Shown in pieces: positions 1-11,521 of a stretch of DNA of 60,000 bases (the first letter of the stretch is position 1; every line of letters starts with the position of its first letter). The stretch spans positions 31,443,501 to 31,503,500 of the forward strand of contig NC_088303.1 of NCBI RefSeq assembly GCF_032854445.1. Direction: 5' to 3'. Under the pieces are notes generated by a model that did no database searches, was not told the DNA's origin, and worked only from the letters and a program-made list of their open reading frames with translations. The position numbers and the translations under genes are program-made. Source of the stretch: Liolophura sinensis (lineage: Eukaryota > Mollusca > Polyplacophora > Chitonida > Chitonidae).

Positions 1-231
1 TTGTGTCATCACAAGTAAATCCACACAAGCATGAAACTATAGTGGACAAATGGATAAATTTCAACTCCAACCGCCATGTTTGAATGCATACTCCTGTGAC
101 TACGGACAGGCAAATTGTTTGGTGCCCAGCAGTAGTATACTTAAGCCAGCAAGGGTAAAACAGAGGCGTTCAAGGTTAGCTTATGGAACAAGACAGGGCT
201 GTGATAGTATAAGTAATCACAGCCCTACAGA

Positions 232-420
232 GCTAGGTGAGTCCATGCTGTCAGTGCTGCCGAGACTGAAGTATCATGCCAAAGACACCAAACATGACAC
301 CTTACCCAGTCACATTATACCAGCCAGTCCTTTTTCCTTGCTCTAACCTCTCAATGCTGGTGTCAAGTGAGCAGTCTTTGGAATGATCTGGCACAGGTTT
401 GATCCTGGGTGCTATTAGCT
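232..420 (-). repeat. SINE family 2 fragment
   Basis: The words AGTCCATGCTGTCAGTGCTG, ACCCAGTCACATTATACCAG and GGTTTGATCCTGGGT match in order the 3' two thirds of the second SINE family seen at 15060-15377 and 18286-18646. This copy is old and lacks the TTTTTCAGTCATATGACGAC part. Bases 1-231 and 421-461 show nothing I recognise; all of it lies in the USP48 intron after exon 7. Confidence 0.55.
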
Positions 421-461
421 CCACTAGATTCTCCAGCTGGTCAAACCAGCATGTTACTCAC

Positions 462-3400
462 CTGGTCAGGTAGGCGTACTCTCCACAGAATTGTTCCTGA
501 ATCAGGTGCTTCACTTCAGGATTATCGTGCTGGGACAGCGAGTCTTCTAACACAGACAAAAACAGTTTAGAGAACTCCTGGGCATCCTGTGAAACAACCA
601 AGAAACATTTTATGATTGTGCGACTGGTTAAATGATATAAAATATGTCAGTACCCACTGCTCTGCTTATATGTATAATGGCACAGCATCACCCAAGTCTT
701 CTATTATAGACACTAACAGTTTAGAGCGCTCTTGGGCATCCTGTTTGAGGACCTCCATGCCAGTGCTCACTTGCTCTTGGAAAAGTGTTTTCATGCCTAT
801 TATGAAAGTATGATGATATCCAAGACAAGAAATGTTTCAGTATCAAATACAATTTATTATGACATTTATCTGCCACTAAAAATCCACTTTTTTGACACAA
901 GTCGTTTCTCTGCGCACACCTTTTTAAAAGAGGTCACCCTAAGATGCCTACCTGTTGTTCTGCTGCATTCAAACCCAGACACTGGATGAAGGAGGTGGGA
1001 TCTATATACCTAAAAACATCAAAGTTTAAATTGCTTATGTTACTGTATACATGTATGAACATTATGAAGAACGTAAACTGACTAACAGCCAGTGGCCTCT
1101 TTAATAACCAGATAGTGTAAAACTGAGTTATTTAGGTCACAGGGTAGTTATTTTTTATAATGTGAATGGTAACTATATAAATCAACTTTTAATCAGGAAT
1201 TCTTATGAGGCCATGGGATGTGCTGTAAACACTATATAGCATCATTTGTAAATCCCTCCCCCCCCCCCCCCCCGCCCCGGCCCAAACGGTTAAAGGGCAA
1301 CACAGGGTTCGGATGACATTAGTGGGAACAGATGCGTTCTGGGTTTATAAAAATAACATGCAACTGATTACAAAGAACTGATAATGTGGTGGCTCAATTT
1401 TCACAAATTTTGATCATTTTGGATTGTCATATCTTGATAATGAGATAAACACAAAAATAAGAAGCTATGCTTTTTGAATTCCCTGTGGAATACTTTATCT
1501 ATGCATGTATACATTTGGTCTAGTGTTGTCTTCTTTTTACTTCAGCCGGAGATTTTCCGGGACAAACAAGTTTACTTCAAACACATGCAACAAAGATCAG
1601 CTTAGATTGGAGAAAGTGGCCTCATATATTTATTTATTTATTTGATTGGGTGTTTTATGCCATAATCAAGAATATTTCACTTTTACACTTATATTATGGT
1701 GGGAGGAAACCAGGCAGAGCTCGGGGCAAACCAGCGATCATCCGCAGGTTGCTGGCTGACCCTCCCACTCACGACCGGAGAGGAAGCACTACATATGTAT
1801 GGAGCTTCTCTACTGACGATATGAGTGAGCAGGATTCTCTATAAAAAAAGAGGTGGTTAGCACTTTAGCGAATTGCAATGACCCAGGAGCCTCTCATGAA
1901 TGTCTCAGTTGGTTAGCGTGCTAGCGCAGCGTAATGACCCAGGAGCCTCTCACGAATGCAGTAGCTGTGAGTTCAAGTCCCCCCCAGCCATACCTCAGAC
2001 AGTCTGTCAGCAACCTGCGGATGGTCGTGGGTTTTCCCAGGTATCTGCCTCTTTCCCTCCCACCATAATGCTGGCAGCCATCGTATAAGTGAAATATTCT
2101 TGAGTACGGCGTAAAACACCAATCAATCACATCTATCAAACAAGTGATAAGTGCATGTACCACAAAAAGCGACAAAGCTATGTTTACATACAATAACTCG
2201 TACATTATACTACCAACCTTCTGTTGCTGAACTCAAGGAGTGCAAACATTAGCTGGAGCTGACCACAAATGGAGGTAGGTGACCATTCTGTAAGACAGGA
2301 GAGTACATAGGCATGTAAGGTACAGGTATTTCCAATTTAAATGTCAATAATATAATAACTGAAGAGTTTTCCAGTAGAATATCACTTCATCTTCCATACA
2401 GACTTAAAAACACCATTCAAAGATCAAAAAAACTCTCAGATTCAGGCAAAATGAGACGAGCAAAATTTTAGGTTATTAACCTTACTTGGTTGGAGTCAAG
2501 TTTCAGTCTAAGTTTGCTATTGATTTTGCGAGTTTTAATGTTAGTTTTAACATTTACCCTCACTGATCAACCTTTTTGCATATAAAAGAACAACTTTCAG
2601 CGCTATTAGTGCACATTTCAAAAGTATAATTTTATCAGTTGACACAGAAAAATGCCTTCAGAATATGCTTGAATAAACGCTTTGCAAACATGCAAAAAGG
2701 TTGAAGAATTACAGTGAACTGTTTCCAACTGACAAATCTAGGGTGAGGATGATCAATAGAGTTTATCTGCGAAATTGCTTTTGGATAAACAACATCTGAA
2801 TTTCATTCAGATTAGTTGTGTAAATGTCAAAAACCGCTAGTGTCAGTGTACCTTGATTTGTATCGTTTTCTGTCTGGTACTCCAAGGGTTCTCTCCACAT
2901 GTACATTGCTCGTCTCACCTCAGGATTTTGAAACCACAACTAAGAAAACAGAAACCAACAGGCATCAACCAATCGAATGGAAGTGTAAAACTGTTTCAAC
3001 ATATACTGAATGTAATGTTAATCTGAGATCCACAAATCCACAGAGCTTTGGTTTCAAATCATTTTTGTTTTAGAATGACAGGACCTGCATGAATAGATTC
3101 ACAATAATAATTTTCCTCTATTAAATTTACTTCAGTAATTAACAAAGCTTGGGCAATGGCACATGATATGATTGCATTATGGCTGATCTTAAACCTGCAA
3201 ATTACGCTGCAAAATTACACGCAAACCTGCAAATCCCTTCCCTGGCTTATCACCTGCCAAGTTCATAAAGTGTGGAGAGATGTCAGCTCTAGAAACAGCG
3301 CCCTTACACAGACAATATATGGGACAGCTACATGATTTGGTAAGTATAAGTACAGCTATTATCATCATTTCAGTATATCACTAGAATTTAATATCACTCA

Positions 3401-6400
3401 TGCCACTTGAGAACCCTGTCCCCCAATATGTCTCAACTACGGGGAAGTTTTGAGGTCGAGCTCTTCTTTCAATAAAGGTAAAAAAAGTCTAATTGTATCA
3501 TGTGACTAAAGCAAAGAAGTGTCATTTGTGCCTCTGCAACAGACAGGTGATCAGTAAATTAATGTCAACAAAGGTTGCCTAACACTTTTCACAAGTCACA
3601 TGACACAGTAAGACTGTTTTAACCTTTAACGACAAAAGAGTTCCAACTCGAAACTCCCCTATTCCATTGGTCTACACACCATATACATGTTGCCAGTATT
3701 TTTGAAGACAGCACGTCTGACATTCAGATGTCCGATGCATTTAAACACTTTAAACAGCATCATAAAACTTCACCGTTGTACGGTGACGATTTGAATTTAT
3801 TGATTACATTGGTGTTTTACACCGTACTCAAGAATATTTCACTTATATGACAGGGGCAAGCACTATGGTGGGAAGAAACCAGGCATAGCCAGGGGGAAGC
3901 CCACGACCATCCGCAGGTTGCTAGAAGACTTTCCCACAGGCCTGGAGAGGAAGCCAGCATGAGCTGGACTTGAACTAACAGCGACCACATTGGTGGAAGG
4001 CTCCTGGGTCATTGTGCCGCGCTGGCACGTTTAGCTTCTTGAGCACGGCAGCCCCAATGCAATATTGGTTATTGCATACATGTACATGCAATTTTAATAT
4101 CACCTCCTCTAATATCTCAACAATTGAGCTGGTAAACTTTGGCGGGTATACAGCCGAAATTCGTACCACAATCCTGAACACTTATAGAAGAACAGTGAGG
4201 CTTTGACAGGACAACTAACAGTGAAAATGAGCACAACAATGGGAGACTCGAGAAGGAGCTACACAACGGGTCCGAAGAAATCATTTTCTTCTGTGATGTT
4301 GCAGTGCATGTGTACTTGATATGTGTTTTATGAGCACATGTACACTGATAATTGTGACATAATAAAGGAAAGAACAAGTGAGTTCACAGCTTTGGACCTC
4401 CTTGATACAGACGGGAAGAAGTTTTACAAGTTCCCCATTGCTTTCGATAGGAGATATTGATTACACCTGTAATGTAATGAGCAGTTGGCATACCATGTTT
4501 ATTTATTTGATATACACGTACTCAAGAAGTTTTCACCAAAATAATGCCAGTCAGTCATGAATAGAGGAAACCTGAGTGCCTTGGGAAAACCACTGAACTT
4601 CAGCAAGTTACTGACAGACATTCTTGCATGTGGCATTCAGGCTACAAAATATTGAGAGAGTGGGAATCACAAATACCCGCCCAAAGCTGGGTTTGAACCC
4701 AAAGCTAAAGTAATACAAATCTCAACTTAAATTTGGTATTTCATCTGAAGTAGACACGAATGCAAGACTTCAGCTTAATATATGCTTGTACATATAAATT
4801 ACTGAAGTGAATTTGGTAATTTAACTTCCCACTTTTGAACAGGAATGTCTATTTATTTGATTTATTTGATTTGTATTTTACGCCATTCCATGAATGTAAA
4901 ATATCAGGTTAATACAGGCAGTACATTTGGAGATACCACCCTTAAAATTACGTTTTACACAATGCACTAAGTCATGAATCTTGTAATTTATGGTCTTTAA
5001 TATGCACACAGTGAATCAATGATTGAACGTCAACCTCGTGTTATTGTGCCCTACATGTGTGCAAAACCGAGCTCAATACATGCAGTATTTTTCAAGATAA
5101 ACACCCCTAACATGTTGTTTAACATGGCTTTCCCTGTTATTGGGCACCAACGCTGTTGCTCGGGGTAGGACGTGAGCTACGCCTTAATGCTAAACATGAA
5201 AGGCAGGTGTATTATTTTTCTCTTATATATCCTTACCTGTAAATATGTGTTAACATAGCAAGTAGCCCCCAAGTTCTTCAACCCGACAAATGAACCCTGC
5301 AAAATTTAAGATGAAACAAGAAATGAACCTGCACATCGCACAGTGCACAGCTAATATTCAATAGGTCTCCACTAAATTTTATGTCCCAAGAAAAAGCTAA
5401 GCACCTCCTTTGTACTGTACGATATGTAGTTCACAGCGTATACTTCGCCTTAAGAAATAAAAAAAGCAAGTGTTTCATGTATTCTTTAAGTCGGAGCCGA
5501 CTCACTCTAAGTACACTGACCTGATAGTTTCTACATGTAAATACCTACATGTATTATGTAACAAGTCACTACAGCTAACAAGATTTGACTTTAATTAGAT
5601 TTATGTACATTGATTTATTGGATCACCCATGTAAAAGCAATCTTTGTACATGTAGTTTGACTGACAAGCAATCTTTCACATCTGCCATCGCTTGCATATA
5701 AACTGAAATTTAGGAAAAATAACATCAACCCAACAATTAATATGCATTAGAAAACAGCCTACATAAGCTGGATCTAAAATCCTCACCTGTTAATGCTATT
5801 GGGTTGTATGCGAGAGCTATGTTAGTATTAGCTTTCATCATTTTTCAGATCAAACATTATGGTTAATTAATTGACAAACAAAAAAGTAAAATGTCCTCTT
5901 TCGAACTTGGTGAGTGGAATTTCAAAAAATTAATTAATGAAATTTGGACTAAAATTCAACTGTTAATAGATTTTAGAGCAAATCTGGTATTAGGACAAAC
6001 ATGAAATCCTGACTTCAATGGCACTTTGTAATTCACTATTGACGAGAATGGTATCCTGGAACATCTCTTTTAGGCTTATTTTTAGTTGTTTACACCGGCT
6101 GTTTTTTTACCCGCCTGCATTACTCAAACATCAAGGACTGTATGACACTATTCTGATATGACCCCCATCCCCCATATTTGCTTTGGCCACAGGGTTATTC
6201 TCATATCTGCATGTCCCTCAGGCCAAATATGTGCTAAGGCAGCATACCATTTCCCTTCTTTCACTGTTTGGATCCTCTATGTCATGCCACTGTTTTTCAT
6301 CTATCTCTCCTAACCACAGCTTTTCACCCAGTCCATTCAGACAATATGGGCTCCCTTTACAGTTACGCCTGAAATAAGAGAAGCAACATCTGACAAAATA

Positions 6401-7658
6401 TGATTCTCCAAACCGATAAGACCACTACACGTTTAATCACAATTTCTCGTACATCTGCCTATGGGTCTACATGTGAAGTGTCCAGAGTTATTTATTTTAA
6501 CTGATTAGAGTCTTTACGTCGTACTCAAGAATATTTCCAGTATACGATGAGAGCCAGCATTATGGTGGGAGGAAACCAGGCAGAGCCCGGGGAAAACCCA
6601 TGACCACCTACAGGTTGCAGCAGGCCTTCCCTTTGTATGACGAGAGGAAGCCAGCATCAGCTAGACTCACGGCGACCGCATTCGTGAAAGGCTCTTGGGT
6701 CATTGTTTTGTGCTAACATGCTAAGCACCAGGCCACAGAGGCCTACAACAAACTTCAACGATTGTTAAAAAGACATACAATCTTAAATATTTGGCTTTGT
6801 CCAATGAGTGAAAATATCCATTCTAAAAACATTACGACGTCATTTTAATGGAGTAGTGAGAAAATACATGCACACTGGGTCTGTACAGAATAAACATAAA
6901 AATTTCTTTCCTTAGCTTGCAATGGTATAGCAGAAATATTCCTTCCTTAGGCATCAAATAAAATAATACTAAATCAAAAAGAGGCGGTTTAATCGAGGAC
7001 AGCTCCCTAGAAGGTGGTTACTGACTACCTGCTACTTTTGTGAAAAATTCAACAGGTCAATACCTACTTTGGCCAAAGTTCCTATTTTACTTCAATTAAT
7101 TTATTTATTTATTTGATTGGTGTTTTATGCCATACTCAAGAATATTTCAAAATATATGACGGCCGCCAACATTACGGTGGGAGGAAACCAGGTAGAACCC
7201 AGGGGGAAACCCTTGAACATCCACAGGTTGCTGACAGACCTTCCCACATACATCCCAAGAGGATCCCATCTATCAGCTATCTGGCTACTTTTCAGGGCAG
7301 CCTTCTACACAAACAGGTGATGAAAGCACTTTAAAACATCTCGTCATAATCTGTTGGAATAAGCATTGATTTATTTATTTTTCTGATTTTTTTTTTACAC
7401 CATACTGGTACTCAAACATATTTGGCTTATACGACCCAAGACCATCCGCAGGGTTCTGATAGGCTTCTGACCATTGGCAAAAAACCAGGTTTGGTGCTTC
7501 CTCTCCACAGCACTTCTCACCCACCTACAAGCCCCCGGGGCACACTTCTTCAGGTGAAGTCTGTATGCTATCAGGACATTCTCCTCAGATATGTTTTCAG
7601 GTTGAGTGGTCTCTGCCCAGAGCCAGGCCTGCTTATCCAAACTCAGTTTGGCTGGCAT
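462..7658 (-). CDS. USP48: USP48 ubiquitin-specific protease, 5' half (7 exons, continues left of window)
   Basis: Ubiquitin carboxyl-terminal hydrolase 48 removes ubiquitin from proteins and is mainly nuclear in animals. I assembled seven coding exons on the minus strand with GT-AG junctions and matching phases: 7658-7525, 6368-6248, 5296-5237, 2939-2852, 2287-2218, 1009-952 and 586-462, about 218 residues. The ATG at 7658-7656 opens [20 protein letters not shown], which matches the family N-terminus. Exon 2 carries RNCKG and LGEIDE. Exon 3 carries the catalytic cysteine box ([14 protein letters not shown]). Exon 5 has the [10 protein letters not shown] stretch, exon 6 YIDP, and exon 7 DAQEFSKLF and QFCGEYAYL. 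The catalytic His/Asp region and the C-terminal ubiquitin-like part lie beyond position 1. Introns hold several SINEs, and a decayed copy of exon 7 sits between exons 6 and 7. Recognition is from remembered vertebrate USP48; exon order and phases agree throughout. Confidence 0.93.
666..740 (-). pseudogene. Decayed duplicate of USP48 exon 7
   Basis: Reading down the minus strand from 740, after a CAG acceptor, the sequence encodes [20 protein letters not shown] and stops at TAA (668-666). The real exon 7 at 586 begins [17 protein letters not shown] after the same acceptor context. The nucleotide match is clear over about the first 50 bases, then fades. The phenylalanine after DAQE is arginine here, and the downstream FCGEYAY part and a matching donor are missing. 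It lies in the intron between exons 6 and 7, about 150 bp upstream of the real exon 7, as expected for a tandem exon duplication that decayed. If spliced in, it would truncate the protein. Confidence 0.6.
1257..1279. repeat. Poly-C tract in USP48 intron
   Basis: An almost uninterrupted run of C, including about 16 consecutive C, followed by GCCCCGGCCC, lies in otherwise AT-rich intron DNA. It is a simple low-complexity tract and likely length-variable. Confidence 0.9.
1627..1796 (-). repeat. SINE family 1, 5'-truncated
   Basis: The TTTATTTATTTATTTGATTG tail comes first, then the conserved block with CAAGAATATTTCAC, TATGGTGGGAGGAAACCAGG, CATCCGCAGGTTGCTGGC and GGAGAGGAAGC. The tRNA-related head is missing. 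It lies in the intron between USP48 exons 5 and 6. Confidence 0.85.
1850..2130 (+). repeat. SINE family 1, with tRNA-like head and a partial second head
   Basis: A tRNA-like head with A-box-like TCAGTTGGTTAGCG and B-box-like GAGTTCAAGTCCC starts near 1899 and runs to the 3' end GTAAAACACCAATCAATCAC. Just before it (1850-1898) a second, truncated head repeats GGTTAGCAC and AATGACCCAGGAGCCTCTCA, so two heads sit in tandem. It is in the same USP48 intron as the oppositely oriented copy at 1627. Confidence 0.85.
3796..4028 (-). repeat. SINE family 1
   Basis: Near full length: the tail TTTATTGATTACATTGGTGT, then CCGTACTCAAGAATATTTCAC, CATCCGCAGGTTGCTAG, CCAGCATGAGCTGGACTTGA and GGCTCCTGGGTCATTGTG, stopping inside the tRNA-like head. 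It lies in the USP48 intron between exons 3 and 4. Confidence 0.85.
4498..4705 (-). repeat. Old divergent SINE, family 1 variant
   Basis: TTTATTTGATATACACGTAC and CTCAAGAAGTTTTCACC are followed by GAGGAAACCTGAGTGCCTTG, CAGCAAGTTACTGACAGAC and GCTGGGTTTGAACCCA. The same variant occurs at 28247, 30742, 41623 and 44139. The last word resembles an RNA polymerase III B box in reverse. It is strongly diverged. Confidence 0.5.
6488..6744 (-). repeat. SINE family 1, near full length
   Basis: It runs from TTATTTATTTT through CGTACTCAAGAATATTTCC, TTATGGTGGGAGGAAACCAG and CACGGCGACCGCATTCGTG to CCACAGAGGCC, which is the start of the tRNA-like head in reverse. It lies in the first intron of USP48. Confidence 0.85.
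7098..7275 (-). repeat. SINE family 1, 5'-truncated
   Basis: TTTATTTATTTATTTGATTG tail, then CATACTCAAGAATATTTCA, TTACGGTGGGAGGAAACCAG and CATCCACAGGTTGCTGACAG. It fades after the CCCACATACA region. It is in USP48 intron 1. Confidence 0.8.
7367..7471 (-). repeat. Eroded SINE family 1 fragment beside USP48 exon 1
   Basis: TGATTTATTTATTT, ACACCATACT, TTATACGACC and ACCATCCGCAGGGTTCTGA keep the order of family 1 but with internal deletions. It ends about 50 bp from the exon 1 donor of USP48. Confidence 0.6.
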
Positions 7659-9068
7659 TTTTTACAGTGTTTTAGGTCATTTGTTGCAGTCTGTAATGGA
7701 ATTAAAATGCATTGTTATATGGCTTTATATATACCAACCTCAGAGGTGCAAATAGAATCAAAATATCAGCTCATCAATGTGTAACTCCAAATACCTGCAG
7801 ATTGTGTTTGTGTTTAATCTCATAAAATCATAAAGCAATCATATACCCACGATGGTAACAGTCATAATACATGTAATATACGGAAAATCAAACAAGATTC
7901 AACCATGATTGGACCACCATTTTCAGATCGTGCTTCCAAGATGGGAATAAGGCATTCAACTAGAATCCGGCTGTATTGTGATTTGTATCTTGCAAATTGC
8001 CTATCAAGAGAGTAACAGATATGCAATATCAGTACCGAATGGATATAAGCTACATACTGTTGCAGTAGTTCCCGCTCTTCTACCCATGGGTTTAGCCCAA
8101 ATTTGAAATCAGACCGTTTCATTTCCAATTTTCTCCTATCTTCCCTTTCTCTCCCATATTAATTTTGTCAGAACGAGGTGTCTCTAAGACACTGAGAGCT
8201 CCCCCCCACCCTATTTTCTCTCAGCTAAACCCATGCTTTTACCCATATGCTCAATAAACCTCTCTATTCCAGCTATGTCTCTACCAAACTTATTCCCCTA
8301 AACTATTTAAGGCTGTTGAGTGTTATGAAGACTACACATTATAGGTAGACGAGAGAAGATTGACAGACCGACGTCAATTTATTGAAGCATGTCCTTTTCA
8401 CAATTAAACTCTGAGAAGTGGGTCAGCTACCAATAAAGGCATCAACCTTGTCTTTACAACTTCCTGCCATGAACAAATCTTACTTTGTGGTGGTAAACAA
8501 CTCAGCCATGCGCATACTTCGTCTCTGACAAGTTGAGAAAGTTATCAGTATAATGTTGTTGTTGTTGTCGTTGGCGTCGTCATTTTTGACAGCCTTAGTT
8601 GCAAATGAAATCCAACGTCGCCGTTTGTTCAGTGACTGAGCACAAGGCCTAAACGGCCTTAAACTCAGGTGTCTATTATACGAGAATACTGAAAAGGACT
8701 GCGTCAAACTTATGAGATAGTGCTTACATTTGACTTCGATTCGCTCTTACTCAGTGGCGCCACAGAATTAACCTAGGCTGCATCAAAAAGACAAGGAACG
8801 AAAGTGGACTGCTGACCCCAACAATGCTCTGTCGCTTATGTGGAAAGTTTTAACGATTTTTATTTCACTCACTTCGTTATATTTAACCCAGTATATACAT
8901 CTTTCATTTTTTTCGTTTCATTATCAACACAGTAGCACTATTGTTAACCCAACAAGCCGTGCTTTATTTTTAAAAAAATAAATACTAGCTACATTGTACA
9001 TTGTCTGCAGGCCTACTGAGATCCCAAAGCGTGATTAGCCCACCGAGTGGGTATGATAGACATTAGCA

Positions 9069-9088
9069 TAATAATAATAATAATAAGG
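9069..9088. repeat. (AAT)n microsatellite
   Basis: AATAATAATAATAATAA lies in AT-rich intergenic sequence. Confidence 0.9.
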
Positions 9089-9361
9089 GTAAAGTACAAA
9101 TGAAAATAATATCAATAACAATTAATAATATTTTGCTATCATTGATGTTATTGCCATAATTATTAATTGACAATGCATGGTGAAACCGTTATTATAAAAA
9201 GATACACGCCTATGGCGAGACCTATTTTTACATAGCTTAGGTCGTCGTGCATCTGGTCTGAGCTTGAATAGAGTTCACATCTAGGCGTAATTCATTATAA
9301 TCTACACAAATTTTACTATGTTAAATGCGTTGTTATACTGAGCACAGGTATTCAGTATTCT

Positions 9362-9472
9362 TTTTGTCTGTGCGTGTGTGCGTGTTTTCTTTGTTTTGTT
9401 GTTTGTTTTCCTTGTTTTTGTTTTTTTGTTTTTCTTTGTTTTGTTTTGTTTTTTTTGGGGGGGGGAGGGCGA
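9362..9472. repeat. T/G low-complexity tract
   Basis: The tract is a long mix of TTTTGTTTT words ending in a run of about nine G. The open frame on the other strand is a by-product of this bias. Confidence 0.85.
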
Positions 9473-10477
9473 TATATTGGGATTATAGTTAGCCATGGAA
9501 TTAAAGCAGTGATGCTCTTACGAAAAGGGTAGGCCTATAGGCCTATCCATGTCTGTGATTCACTCCCGAATTAATCGAGTCATACATATCAGACTTGACG
9601 ATGCCATTGACGATGTTGCATTTGGTGCTCAGCATAAGAGGAACAGTTGAAGTACTGGCCTGCATGGTGGCAGTATAGGCCTATGGATGTAAGTGGAAGG
9701 ACGAGGCGTCGTGTCTGCACGGTGTCTTCGGCATGACTTTCCAGTGAAGCATGTAGCACGTTTAAATATGCTGGCAATAGATTCTGCCTGTTATTGGGAG
9801 ACACTGTCTTGGTGTGACTGAAACGATGTTGAAAGCTACTTTGATTGGCCTCACCACCCGGTAAAAAGGCCTGTGTACATTTGTTGAAGATTGGTCAAGT
9901 GTGTAGTCTTAGCCTACTTGAGAACATTTTTACCAGCGACTAGGGAGGGGCAAAAGAAAAAAAAATTATAATGATAAAATCGAAGAAAATGGACCATGCT
10001 ACGCCTGGCTGAATTAGTATGACACTGAGGGTATGAATGCACTATATTAGTGCCGATCAGATAAACAGGTTCTACAATACGGTATGCCTAAACTGGGTTT
10101 GAAACCTTGGAATATAGCCTAGTTATATATACAGAGGGTTCAAACTAAACTTTTTACTGGCCATCACGTTCGCCTATATAGTACCTCATCCTCAATCTGC
10201 TTGTGTGTGAGAACAAACGGAGATTTACCCATACAGCAGAAGGGCAGTTTCAAAGTATGCCCTCAAAGAAAACTGGGAGAGCGTGTCGAGAACTTCCACA
10301 GCAGTAAATGATCATTTTTTCTGAGAATTATTTTAAACTTGTGAGTATAGCGCCCTAAATGGGCCATTTTCTTTTTGGTTTGGGTTTCTTTAGCATAATA
10401 TGTTTTCAAAGTGCACCAACGTGTATGTAGTTTTTACCGCCAGATAACTACGACCAGGCAGGCTGATTATTGAATGA

Positions 10478-10705
10478 TTTATTTATTTATTTATTTCACA
10501 TTTGTTTTACGCCGTACTCAAGAATATTTCACTTATACTACGGTGGGAGAAAACCATGCAGAGCCCGGGGGAAACCACGACCATCCACAGGTTGCTGTCA
10601 GACCTTCCCACGTTCGGCCGATAAGGAAGCCAGCATGAGCTGGACTTGAACTTACCGTGACCGCATTGGTGAGAGGCTTCTGGGTCATTGCGCCGTGCTG
10701 GGACG
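10478..10705 (-). repeat. SINE family 1
   Basis: TTTATTTATTTATTTATTTC tail, CGCCGTACTCAAGAATATTT, GAGCCCGGGGGAAACCACGA, CCAGCATGAGCTGGACTTGA and GGCTTCTGGGTCATTGCGCC. The block coding for CGGCGGCCAGCATTATG is shortened to ACGGTGGGAG, an internal deletion. It sits about 800 bp upstream of the first PH/EF-hand gene. Confidence 0.85.
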
Positions 10706-11489
10706 CAAATCCCCTGGGCCAGGTTGATTATTGGGTAATTAAATATATAAGATTGAGATTGATGAGATTATGTAAACATGTTTCTGTCTGATCGACGTGA
10801 CATTTAATGGATAGTTTAGTTTAAGGCCACATTGGGAAACTCATTTAAATATCAAACTATTACAGCATTGCCAGGTACGCTGTCAAAAAGAATATATACT
10901 TTGGGCACATTTGGTGACACAAAAGCATACAGACTCCATCAAGGACTTAATCATGTTTTAAAGGAAATGGACTTATGTTCTGTTGACGGGGCCAACACAG
11001 GAGTGCTCCAGGTCCATCGCCGTTTACGACAAGCCTGTCTATAAACGCCTTTATCTGATTGTTGTTTCACGCCATGCTTGAATGAAGCGAGTTTTATGGA
11101 TGAATTAAAGTGAAATATCTGGAGCGTGCCTACAGAGGGCTGAGGTTTTATTACTATATGGTTGACAAGGTGTTCAGTCGACCAAAATATATCTGTTCTG
11201 GATGGGTGGGAATACATACCCCTGTATGATGGGTGTGTCAGTATATTTGGAATCATTTTGTAGAAGTGGCAACCATTAGGTATGAGACACGAGAATATTT
11301 TTGAAACATGTTGAGCTTCCACAAAACACTACATAGGAAAAGTTGGTATGTTATTTTATTAGTGTTGAGTATACCAGACAAATATTTTACATGCACAATC
11401 AACACAAATATATTCACTTTTGCAATTGGCAAATGTTTTATATATGCATGTAGATTATTTGCTAAAAGCTTCTGTTAAACCTTGTCAAC

Positions 11490-11491
11490 AG
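11490..11491 (+). other. Possible 3' splice site in the 5' UTR of gene 1
   Basis: TTGTCAACAG precedes the 5' untranslated stretch ending in CAGCCCACCATG. Gene 2 has ATATACAG at the same relative place (18795-18796). Both would be acceptors for an upstream noncoding exon. This is inference only; no donor was identified. Confidence 0.3.
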
Positions 11492-11521
11492 ATAATCTGC
11501 ATCTGCTGAAATCAGCCCACC

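Larger units (their letters stand above)
7659..10477. other. Intergenic region upstream of USP48; no further gene recognised
   Basis: This should hold the USP48 5' untranslated region and promoter (minus strand), but I cannot place a start site. It contains a C-rich stretch near 8198, an (AAT) run at 9069-9088, a T/G tract at 9362-9472 with a poly-G run, and the short palindrome TAGGCCTATAGGCCTA near 9530. The short open frames here have biased, low-complexity composition and no family likeness. Confidence 0.5.

Noticed and set aside
9302-9496. 64-codon Lys/Thr-rich minus-strand frame
   Set aside because: A product of a T/G low-complexity tract.
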